A stretch of DNA of 64,000 nt, taken from positions 1,054,001 through 1,118,000 of the forward strand of contig JACKDP010000001.1 in NCBI GenBank assembly GCA_020633435.1, in the 5' to 3' direction. How positions within the stretch are numbered: the stretch's first letter is position 1; every line of letters begins with the position of its first letter. A program made the position numbers and the translations under genes. The notes under the pieces are model-generated. The model saw nothing but the letters and a program-made list of their open reading frames with translations, ran no database searches and had not been told where the DNA came from. The DNA is from Myxococcales bacterium (lineage in GTDB: Bacteria > Myxococcota_A > Bradymonadia > UBA7976 > UBA1532). Positions 45,328 to 53,657 of the stretch are shown piece by piece.

Positions 45328-45350
45328 GGGGACCGAGCCACTCGGTCCCC
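45328..45350 (-). promoter_or_regulatory. Intercistronic hairpin between atpB and atpE
   Basis: GGGGACCGAG (45328-45337) and CTCGGTCCCC (45341-45350) make a perfect 10-bp stem with a 3-base loop, only six bases after the atpB stop. There is no T-run on either side, so termination is unlikely. An RNA processing or stabilising role that raises atpE output over atpB is an attractive inference, because many c subunits are needed per a subunit. Confidence 0.6.
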
Positions 45351-45356
45351 AGAGTC

Positions 45357-46181
45357 TCAGTGGGCGTGGGCGTGCCCGTCGGCGTGGCCATGCCCGTCGG
45401 CGTGGCCGTGCTCGTGCTCGTGCTCGTGCTCCTCGATGGCCAGGCCGATGTACACCACCGACAGCAGGCAGAACACGAGGGCCTGCACCACGCAGACGAT
45501 GATGCCCAGCACCATGATGGGCATGGGCACGATCAGGGGGATGAGCCCCAGGAACAGGCTCAGCACCTTGTGGTCGCCGATCATGTTGCCGGCGAGGCGC
45601 AGCGTCAGGCTCAGGGGGCGCGCCAGGTGGGAGACCACCTCGATGAGGAACATCAGGGGCGCCAGCCACCACACCGGGCCGAACAGGTGCTTGATGTGGG
45701 CCATCCCGTTGACCTTGATGCCGTAGTAGTGGGTCGCCCCGAACACCACGAGGGCCATGCCCACGTTGGTGCTGGTGGCGTCCGTCGCGGGCAGGAAGCC
45801 CGGCACCAGGCCCAGCAGGTTCGAGATCAGGATGAAGAACGCCAGGCTGCCGATGAGGGGCAGGAACTGGCGCGCGGCCTTGGGGCCCATCACGCCGGTC
45901 ATCATGCCCAGGCAGGCCTCGCAGATGGTCTCGACCACGCTGCGGGCGTTGAAGCGGCGCTCGGGGATGAGGCCCCCATCGCCGGCCTTCTGGACGTGGG
46001 CGCGGTAGCGCAGGGCCAGCACCACGCAGAGGAACGCGGCGAAGATGCCCATGATCACATGGGGCAACCCATGGAGATCATTGCCAAAAAACAGGCTCTT
46101 CTCGCCCAGGGCGTGGCGGAGCGAGTGCTCGGCCTCCCGCACACCGGGGATGAGGTGGAACCAGGTCTCGTGCTCACCCAT
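45357..46181 (-). CDS. atpB: F-type ATP synthase subunit a with His-rich tail
   Basis: Subunit a is the stator channel of F0. The 274-residue protein has five to six membrane helices, with the essential R195 in SLTLRLAGNM and the following IGDHKVL. It also carries NLLGLVPG and the helix-five region LVFCLLSVVYIGLA. After the last helix it ends in a His-rich tail: ten His in residues 252-274 (EHEHEHEHGH and GHAHAH type units). This tail is not part of the usual family core and may bind metal. The start overlaps the end of the atpI gene by eight bases. It is third in the atpZ-atpI-atpB-atpE string. Confidence 0.93.
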   Translation of the reverse strand: MGEHETWFHLIPGVREAEHSLRHALGEKSLFFGNDLHGLPHVIMGIFAAFLCVVLALRYRAHVQKAGDGGLIPERRFNARSVVETICEACLGMMTGVMGPKAARQFLPLIGSLAFFILISNLLGLVPGFLPATDATSTNVGMALVVFGATHYYGIKVNGMAHIKHLFGPVWWLAPLMFLIEVVSHLARPLSLTLRLAGNMIGDHKVLSLFLGLIPLIVPMPIMVLGIIVCVVQALVFCLLSVVYIGLAIEEHEHEHEHGHADGHGHADGHAHAH

Positions 46182-46593
46182 CGCTCACTCCGCTGACGGC
46201 CCCATCGCCGCCCTTCGCGTTCACTTCGCCTTGCCCCGCGTCCGGCGCCGGCCCGAAGAGGGTCCCGAGCAGCACCGCGACGATGACCACCGACAGCCCG
46301 CCCATCAGGCCGAGGGCGTGGAGGGGCACGAACTTGAACAGGGCCCAGAGGCCCACGATCACCAGCAAGAACTTCAGCACGAACACGCCGGTCGCCCGGC
46401 CGGTCGCGCCCCCCGCCACCATGCGCCGCACCACGCGCCGCAGGGCCAGCAGGTTGAGCACCGCGATGCCCGCGCCGATCCCGACGCTGTACGACAGGAC
46501 CGCGTCGCCGAGGGGCAAGGTGCCGAGCGCCGCGACGACCCCGAGGATCGCCGCGCAGACCGTCACCCAGTTGAGGAGCCGCTCATGGCCCAT
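46174..46593 (-). CDS. atpI: ATP synthase subunit I-like membrane protein (AtpI)
   Basis: The 139-residue product has four predicted membrane helices (VTVCAAILGVVAALG, GAGIAVLNLLALRRVV, VFVLKFLLVIVGLWALF, GGLSVVIVAVLLGTLF) and a polar C-terminus. It lies directly upstream of atpB, overlapping it by eight bases, and downstream of the AtpZ-like gene, overlapping it by 11 bases. This size, topology and place define the AtpI/subunit I group, which helps assemble the c-ring. Sequence conservation in the family is low, so position is a strong part of the evidence. Confidence 0.8.
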   Translation of the reverse strand: MGHERLLNWVTVCAAILGVVAALGTLPLGDAVLSYSVGIGAGIAVLNLLALRRVVRRMVAGGATGRATGVFVLKFLLVIVGLWALFKFVPLHALGLMGGLSVVIVAVLLGTLFGPAPDAGQGEVNAKGGDGAVSGVSDG

Positions 46594-46885
46594 CGTCGCC
46601 CTCGTGCGGCTGCCGCCGCGCCTCCGCCGCCTGGGCCTCGGCCCGGCGGTCGTCCTCCGCGCTCTCGCGGTTCACCTCGTGCACCACCCGGACGAGGGCC
46701 TTGATCCCCGCCCCGACGCCCACGAGCGTCCCCACCATCAGGCCCCAGGGGGCCCAGCCGTAGCGGCCATCGAGCCACCAGCCGATGCCGGCGCCGATGG
46801 CCACCGCGACCCCGACCTCGAGCCCCACGCTGGCATGGCGCGCGCCGCGCCAGACCGCCCGGGACTTCTCCTCGAGGTCCGTCAC
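46583..46885 (-). CDS. atpZ: AtpZ/AtpI-type F0 gene 1 protein
   Basis: The 100-residue protein begins at GTG 46885 (VTDLEEKSRAVWRG), overlapping the hemL stop as GTGA. It has two membrane helices: VGLEVGVAVAIGAGIGWWLD, with the GxxxGxxxD pattern typical of AtpZ, and WGLMVGTLVGVGAGIKALV. A charged tail (VNRESAEDDRRAEAQ) follows. AtpZ and AtpI together form a small membrane complex linked to ATP synthase assembly and perhaps Mg/Ca transport. The longer ORF reading (to 46960) is Gly/Arg shadow. Translational coupling to hemL is unusual. Confidence 0.82.
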   Translation of the reverse strand: MTDLEEKSRAVWRGARHASVGLEVGVAVAIGAGIGWWLDGRYGWAPWGLMVGTLVGVGAGIKALVRVVHEVNRESAEDDRRAEAQAAEARRQPHEGDDGP

Positions 46886-48168
46886 GCCTGCAGCGCGACG
46901 CGGGCCGCCTCGATGACCCGGGCGATCTCCGGCTCCCCGTGGGCCGCCGAGACGAAGCACGCCTCGTAGCCGCTCGGGGGCAGGTAGACGCCCTGGTCCA
47001 GCATCGCCCGGTGAAAGCGAGCGAACCGCTCGTGATCACTGGCCTTTGCTTCCTCGAAGCGCCGCACGGGGCCCGCGGTGAAGAACAGCGTGAACATCGT
47101 GCCCACGTGCTGCACCACCGCCTCGACCCCGGCCCGGGCCACCTCGGCCCGCAGGCCGGCCACGATGGCCCCCGCCGCCGCCTCGGCCCGCGCGAACGCG
47201 TCCGTCTCGGCCAGCAGGCGCAGCGTCTCGTTGCCGGCCGCCGTCGCCAGCGGGTTCCCGCTCAGGGTGCCCGCCTGGTAGATGGGCCCGAGGGGCGCCA
47301 CCTGCCGCATGTACTCGGCCTTCCCGCCGTAGGCGCCCACCGGCAGCCCGCCGCCGACCACCTTGCCGAGGCAGGTGAGATCGGGGGTCACGCCGAAGAG
47401 GGCCTGGGCGCCGTGCAGGTGCACGCGGAAGCCCGTCATCACCTCGTCGAAGATGAGCAGCGCCCCGTGGCGCTTCGTGAGGGCCACCAGCGCGTCGAGC
47501 CAGACCCGCTCGGGGGGCACGACGCCCATGTTCCCGACGACCGGCTCCAGGATGACGCCGGCGATCTCGCCGCCGCGGGCCGCGAAGAGCGTCTCCAGCC
47601 CCGCCACGTCGTTGTAGGGCAGCGTGAAGGTGTGCTTCGCCACGTCGGCCGGCACGCCCGCCGAGTCGGGGTTGCCGAACTCGGCGGCGCCGGAGCCGGC
47701 CTTCACCAGGAAGGTGTCGGCGTGGCCGTGGTAGCAGCCCTCGAACTTCAGGATGCCGTCGCGCCCGGTGACCCCACGGGCGACACGCGCCGCCGCCATG
47801 CAGGCCTCGGTGCCGCTCGACACCATGCGCAGCATCTCGATGGACGGGAAGAAGCCGCAGATGCGGTCGGCGAACTCCACCTCGGCGGCCGTGGGGGCGC
47901 CGAAGCTGGTGCCGTGCACGGCCGCGTTGCAGATGGCGCCGACGACGTCGGGGTGGGCGTGGCCCAGGATGGCCGGGCCCCAGGTGCCCACGAGATCGAC
48001 GTAGCGGTTGCCGTCCACGTCCGTCAGCCAGGCCCCCGAGGCGGCCTGGATGAACGGCGGCCCGCCGCCCACGGACCGGAAGGCGCGCACCGGGCTGTTG
48101 ACGCCCCCGGGCAGCCGCACGCGGGCACGCTCCAGCAGGGCCAGGCTCCGGTCATGAGAAAGCGCCAT
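46882..48168 (-). CDS. hemL: Glutamate-1-semialdehyde 2,1-aminomutase
   Basis: HemL makes 5-aminolevulinate from glutamate-1-semialdehyde in the C5 heme pathway. The 428-residue class III PLP enzyme begins MALSHDRSLALLERARVRLP and carries GGVNSPVRAF. The PLP lysine is K269 in LGKVVGGGLPVGAYGGK, and the Asp contacting the PLP pyridine is in LLIFDEVMTGFR. All family hallmarks are present. The ATG at 48168 is preferred over the GTG one codon upstream because GGAG lies five bases ahead of it. The stop overlaps the atpZ start, so heme synthesis and ATP synthase F0 genes share a transcript. Confidence 0.95.
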   Translation of the reverse strand: MALSHDRSLALLERARVRLPGGVNSPVRAFRSVGGGPPFIQAASGAWLTDVDGNRYVDLVGTWGPAILGHAHPDVVGAICNAAVHGTSFGAPTAAEVEFADRICGFFPSIEMLRMVSSGTEACMAAARVARGVTGRDGILKFEGCYHGHADTFLVKAGSGAAEFGNPDSAGVPADVAKHTFTLPYNDVAGLETLFAARGGEIAGVILEPVVGNMGVVPPERVWLDALVALTKRHGALLIFDEVMTGFRVHLHGAQALFGVTPDLTCLGKVVGGGLPVGAYGGKAEYMRQVAPLGPIYQAGTLSGNPLATAAGNETLRLLAETDAFARAEAAAGAIVAGLRAEVARAGVEAVVQHVGTMFTLFFTAGPVRRFEEAKASDHERFARFHRAMLDQGVYLPPSGYEACFVSAAHGEPEIARVIEAARVALQA

Positions 48169-48259
48169 CACCGCTCCAACGCAGGCGGGGCCCTGGGGGT
48201 CCCGTGGGTCCGCGGCGACTTATCATTTCAGCCGGCCGGGGGCAACCCGCAACGCGCCC

Positions 48260-49174
48260 TCAGGCGTCGAAGACGCGCAGGAGGCGGGCCGGATCGTCCG
48301 TCTCGCACCAGTCCACGCCCATCTCCCGCAGGCGCCGCGCCTCGGCGTCCTGCACGGCCGGCGGCATCACCGTCCCCTTCACGTTGCGCTGGTCGAGGGG
48401 AAAGAGGGTGTAGACCCCCACCGCGCGGCGGTGGCGGTGCAGCGTGGCCACCGTGTCGTCGTCGACGAGGGACCGCTCCAGGCCCACCACGGACGCCCCG
48501 ATGAAGCGCCCCACCTTGTCCGCCTCGGCGAGCGCGTTGATCCAGCTCACCCGGTTGGTGCCGAAGGTGGGCCGCAGCTCCGGCATCTTGTCGATCCAGG
48601 CGGGCAGGTAGTCGGCGAAGTCGTCGTCATAGGCGAAGCCGGCGTGCACCCCGGGGGTGGCCTGGCTGAGCGCCCGCAGCTTGAAGAAGTCGAAGCCCGT
48701 CACGAAGGCCCGGTGGGCCGCCGACTTCTGCTGGATGAGGCGCCCCACCTCGGCCCCCACGTGCCGCTCCCCCCACGCCGGCGCGCTGGGCTTGAGCTCC
48801 ACGTTGATGAGGCCGCGATCCCCGACGGCGTCCAGCACGTCCTCGAGCCGCGGGATGGGCCGCGCCTCCCCGAAGTCGCGCACCGTGCCGTCGCCGGGAT
48901 CGAGGTGGCGCTGCACCCGCAGGAGGCTCACCTGGGCCCACGTCATCTCGGTGATCTTCCCCTTCACCCCGGTCAGGCGCTCGGTGTCCTCGTCGTGGAA
49001 GCAGACGATCTGGTGGTCGAGGGTGACGAAGACGTCCAGCTCCACGCCGTCGGCGCCGAGCTCCAGCGCGTGCAGGAACCCGTCGAGGGTGTTCTCCTGG
49101 AAGTGGTGGGGCGAGCCGCGGTGGCCGAGGACGAGGGGGCGGGACTTGGGGCTGAACAGGCGCTGGATCGACAT
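48260..49174 (-). CDS. Glycerophosphodiester phosphodiesterase (GDPD)
   Basis: The 304-residue TIM-barrel enzyme hydrolyses glycerophosphodiesters to glycerol-3-phosphate and an alcohol. It shows VLGHRGSPHHFQENTLDGF (catalytic HR and the EN of the metal site), GADGVELDVFVTLDHQIVCF (E and D ligands), HDEDTERLTG, and LINVELKP. A signal peptide is absent, so it is the cytoplasmic UgpQ type. The ATG at 49174 is preceded by AGG-rich sequence. The next gene upstream (GltG-like) is on the same strand, 36 bases away, so they may be co-transcribed. Confidence 0.9.
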   Translation of the reverse strand: MSIQRLFSPKSRPLVLGHRGSPHHFQENTLDGFLHALELGADGVELDVFVTLDHQIVCFHDEDTERLTGVKGKITEMTWAQVSLLRVQRHLDPGDGTVRDFGEARPIPRLEDVLDAVGDRGLINVELKPSAPAWGERHVGAEVGRLIQQKSAAHRAFVTGFDFFKLRALSQATPGVHAGFAYDDDFADYLPAWIDKMPELRPTFGTNRVSWINALAEADKVGRFIGASVVGLERSLVDDDTVATLHRHRRAVGVYTLFPLDQRNVKGTVMPPAVQDAEARRLREMGVDWCETDDPARLLRVFDA

Positions 49175-49209
49175 GGCGGCCTCCGGGCGGGAGGCTCGAG
49201 CCTACGCCG

Positions 49210-50496
49210 TCACAGCCCGCTGTTGAAGACGAACGGGAAGTTGATCTGGCAGAGGCCGCCCTCGGGCTTCGGGAACGTCCACCGCTTCACCTGGCGCAGC
49301 ACGCAGCTCGCGACGGCCGGATCCGCCACCGTGTTGCTGGCGACGTGCGCCGACGCCACCCCGCCATCGAGGCCGATGCGCCAGCTCACGGCGATCTTGC
49401 CGGCCAGCTCCGGGCGGGTGCGCAGGGCCGACTCGTAGCAGTGCTGGACGCCGCCACGGCGCGCCTGGACCACCCGCATGATGTCCGCCTCCTTGCAGAA
49501 GCCGGCGCGCTCGAACTTGTCGAGGGTCACCTTCCCGGTCGACTTCGGCTTCGAGGCCTTGAGGCGGGTGGCCACGCGGCGCCCGTCCCCGCCCCCCTCG
49601 AGGGAGCCCATGCCGCCGACCTTGCCGAAGCCGGGGCCGCCGCCGCCGTCGCCGGTGCCGCGCAGGCCCATGCCGGTGCCGTGGCCCACCACGACCTCGC
49701 CGTCATGGCCCGCCATGGCCATGCCCAGCTTGTCCGCGAAGCCCTTCGTGTCGCCCATGACGCCCTTGAGCGGCCCGCGGCCGAGCAGCTTCGAGCCGAG
49801 CGCGCGGTGCAGGCCGGCCTCCTGGATGCGGTCGACCAGGTCGCCCTCGCGCTTCTGGCGCTTGCTGGGCTCGCGCTTGTCGGGCTCGCCGAACGCCCCC
49901 TCGTCGCGCTCGACGGCGCGGCCCGGATCCTCGGCGATGGCCTCCTCGAAGATGGGCTTCTCCTCCTCGCGCATGGGCGCGGTGTCCATCACCGCCCGCA
50001 GGAAGCGGTCCTCCTGGCTCAGATCCACGAGCTGGGGCTTCTCCTCGAAGAGCAGGAACGCGGCGATCAGCACGCCGAGGTGCAGCGTCAGCGCGCCCAG
50101 GGTGCTGGCCAGCACCGAGGCCTCCACGGCCCCGCGCAGCGACCGGGCCGGGGCGACGGGCAGGGCCGCGTCCACCTGGGCGAAGACGGCCAGATCGCCG
50201 AAGTCCACCTGGGCCCAGTCGCCGGCGCGCAGGGTGGTGCCCGCCCGGAGGGGGCTCTCGCGGCCGCCGACGCTCAGCCGGCCGACCATCCCCGCCGAGG
50301 GCGACAGCGTCCAGCCGCCCTCGGGATCAGGCACCAGCAGGGTGTGTTCGCCGGGCAGGGATCCACCCACGGGTACGACCACCGTGCTGCCCAGCTCCTC
50401 GCCCACGGTGACGGGCCCCGCGGCCACGAGGCGCTCGCTCACCACCGTGTCGTGCCACAGGGTCGCGACGCGCAACATCTCGTTCTGCTTGATCAT
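49210..50496 (-). CDS. PglI/GltG-like protein: N-terminal FHA-like region, TM, AgmX/PglI C-terminal domain
   Basis: The 428-residue product has a beta-rich N-terminal region (1-115, MIKQNEMLRVATLWHDTVVS) that looks FHA-like and one membrane helix (about 127-150, ASTLGALTLHLGVLIAAFLLF). A charged, Gly-rich periplasmic linker follows, then the AgmX/PglI TonB-like C-terminal domain (about 322-428: VVQARRGGVQHCYESALRTR, WRIGLDGGVASAHV, VKRWTFPKPEGG). The start at 50496 has GGAGGG upstream. M. xanthus PglI (GltG) and AgmX (GltJ) share this C-terminal domain and energise the Glt complex with the AglRQS motor. Here the AgmX-like partner is at 3887-5590, 44 kb away. Confidence 0.82.
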   Translation of the reverse strand: MIKQNEMLRVATLWHDTVVSERLVAAGPVTVGEELGSTVVVPVGGSLPGEHTLLVPDPEGGWTLSPSAGMVGRLSVGGRESPLRAGTTLRAGDWAQVDFGDLAVFAQVDAALPVAPARSLRGAVEASVLASTLGALTLHLGVLIAAFLLFEEKPQLVDLSQEDRFLRAVMDTAPMREEEKPIFEEAIAEDPGRAVERDEGAFGEPDKREPSKRQKREGDLVDRIQEAGLHRALGSKLLGRGPLKGVMGDTKGFADKLGMAMAGHDGEVVVGHGTGMGLRGTGDGGGGPGFGKVGGMGSLEGGGDGRRVATRLKASKPKSTGKVTLDKFERAGFCKEADIMRVVQARRGGVQHCYESALRTRPELAGKIAVSWRIGLDGGVASAHVASNTVADPAVASCVLRQVKRWTFPKPEGGLCQINFPFVFNSGL

Positions 50497-50775
50497 TTCA
50501 ATCCCTCCGCGTCGGGGCCCGCCCCGCACGTGCCGGTCCCGTCGAGGGGTCGGCCGCTGTGTCTCTGGTGCTTGTCCTGGCCCGGCTGCCCCGGGCTCAT
50601 GGCTCTCTGACAGCCTCGACCCGGCCGGGTTCCGCTGGCGGTCCGCTTTCTGCATTCTTGGAGCGGCGAGGCGCGCGGGGCGGCCAGAGGCCGGCCGCTG
50701 GGGCCTCGAGCCGCGACGCGGCGGTCACGGACTGGGACATGGGCGCCACGGCGCCAGGGCGTGAGGGTGGAGTCG

Positions 50776-52234
<1,459 letters not shown>

Positions 52235-52298
52235 GAAGAGCGTTGACGCGGCCGGGGTGGGGATCGAGCATGCGCCCCACACCGACCGGAGCTTCGCC

Positions 52299-52940
52299 AT
52301 GTCTCGCCGTCTCCTCCTCTGCGCGTTCCTCCTCCCCCTGGCCGCCTGCGGCGACAAGGGCGGCGACCCCGCCGCGGCGCCGAAGCCCGCCGGCAAGTCC
52401 GCCGCCGACATCGTCAAGGAGCTGCAGGCCGGCGCCCTGGGCGAGGTGATGGCCGCGCGCCCCGCCGGCGCCACCCTCGAGTTCGAGGTGAAGAGCATCG
52501 ACGACGACTCCGTGGTGGCCGTCGTGCCGAAGGGCTGGGAGGAGAGCAAGGGCATCCCCGGCCGCTTCAAGGCCCCCGCCAACAGCGACTTCGGCTTCAT
52601 GACCAGCTTCTCGGTGGGCACCAACTGCGACGGCATGTGCAGCCCGAAGGACTGGAAGGCCGTGGCCGAGAAGGTCGATCTGGCCCAGTTCCGCGACGCC
52701 TCGAAGTTCGCCATCGTGAGCGAGAAGGACCTGACGAACCCCACCGGCAAGCTGCTGCAGGCCACCACCACCGGCGGCGGCTTCGGCGGCCCCAAGACGC
52801 ACCTCACCCTGGTGCGCTGGAAGGAGGGGGCCAGCCGCTACCAGACCTGCCGCGCCAGCCTGGAGGGCGAGGCCGCCAACGCCATGCTGCCCGCCTTCAT
52901 CAAGGCCTGCGAGACGTCCGTCGTCCTCGATCTGCAGTAG
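52299..52940 (+). CDS. Lipoprotein, paralogue A of a tandem pair
   Basis: The 213-residue lipoprotein (MSRRLLLCAFLLPLAAC, C17) has a short Ala/Lys spacer, then a single alpha/beta-looking domain with ARPAGATLEFEVKSIDDDSV and VVPKGWEESKG. A conserved Cys pair (CDGMCSPKDWKAV) follows, with RWKEGASRYQTCRASLEG and a C-terminal Cys (KACETSVVLDLQ). It shares all of these marks with the next gene. The start at 52299 has GGAG upstream. I do not recognise a known family. The tandem pair directly precedes a kinase/FGE gene, so a regulated surface role is possible. Confidence 0.75.
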   Translation: MSRRLLLCAFLLPLAACGDKGGDPAAAPKPAGKSAADIVKELQAGALGEVMAARPAGATLEFEVKSIDDDSVVAVVPKGWEESKGIPGRFKAPANSDFGFMTSFSVGTNCDGMCSPKDWKAVAEKVDLAQFRDASKFAIVSEKDLTNPTGKLLQATTTGGGFGGPKTHLTLVRWKEGASRYQTCRASLEGEAANAMLPAFIKACETSVVLDLQ

Positions 52941-53016
52941 CCCCGCCCCGGGTCAGCCCGATTGACAGGGGCCCGCCGGGGCGGCGAGCATGCCGAAAAC
53001 CCTGGAGATCCGGCCC

Positions 53017-53646
53017 ATGTCCCTCGCTCGACGCCTCGCCCTGCCCTGCGCCCTGCTCGCCCTCACCGCCTGCGGCGAGAAGGCCAGCGACGCCCCCGCG
53101 GCCCCCGCGGCCCCGAAGGCCAGCGACCTGCTGCCCGCCTTCCAGGGCGACGGCCTGGCCGCCGTGAACGCCGCCCGGCCGGCCGGGGCCACCCTCGAGT
53201 TCGAGGCGAAGATCATCGACAAGGATCGGGTGGTCGCCGCGGTGCCGAAGGGCTGGACGGAGAGCACCGCCGTGCCCGGCCTGTTCAAGCCGGGGGATGA
53301 CGCCGGCCTCGGCTTCATGACGAAGATCAGCATCGGCACGAGCTGCGGCGGCGCCTGCGTCCCCAAGGACTGGAAGGGCGCAGCCGAGAAGTCGTCGTTC
53401 ACCCAGTTCCGCGACGCCGAGCGCTTCGAGATCAAGGACGAGCGCGACCTGACGGGCCCCGCCGGCAAGGTCATCGTCGCCCACGCCCGCGAGGGCACGA
53501 AGGCCTACGTGATGGTGGCGCGCTGGAAGGACGGCGCCGAGCGCTACTACAGCTGCTCGGCCACCCTCGACGGCGCGGCCGCGGTGGCGCTGGCGCCCGC
53601 CTTCACCCGGGCCTGCGAGGCCAGCCTGACCGTCGGCCTCCAGTAG
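53017..53646 (+). CDS. Lipoprotein, paralogue B of a tandem pair
   Basis: The 209-residue lipoprotein (MSLARRLALPCALLALTAC, C19) is clearly related to the gene before it: ARPAGATLEFEAKIIDKDRV, AVPKGWTEST, CGGACVPKDWKGA, RWKDGAERYYSCSATLDG, and a final CEASLTVGLQ. The ATG at 53017 has GGAG nine bases upstream. Its stop is 11 bases before the kinase start. The function is unknown; duplication followed by divergence in the N-terminal half is evident. Confidence 0.75.
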   Translation: MSLARRLALPCALLALTACGEKASDAPAAPAAPKASDLLPAFQGDGLAAVNAARPAGATLEFEAKIIDKDRVVAAVPKGWTESTAVPGLFKPGDDAGLGFMTKISIGTSCGGACVPKDWKGAAEKSSFTQFRDAERFEIKDERDLTGPAGKVIVAHAREGTKAYVMVARWKDGAERYYSCSATLDGAAAVALAPAFTRACEASLTVGLQ

Positions 53647-53657
53647 CCGCCGGCCGC

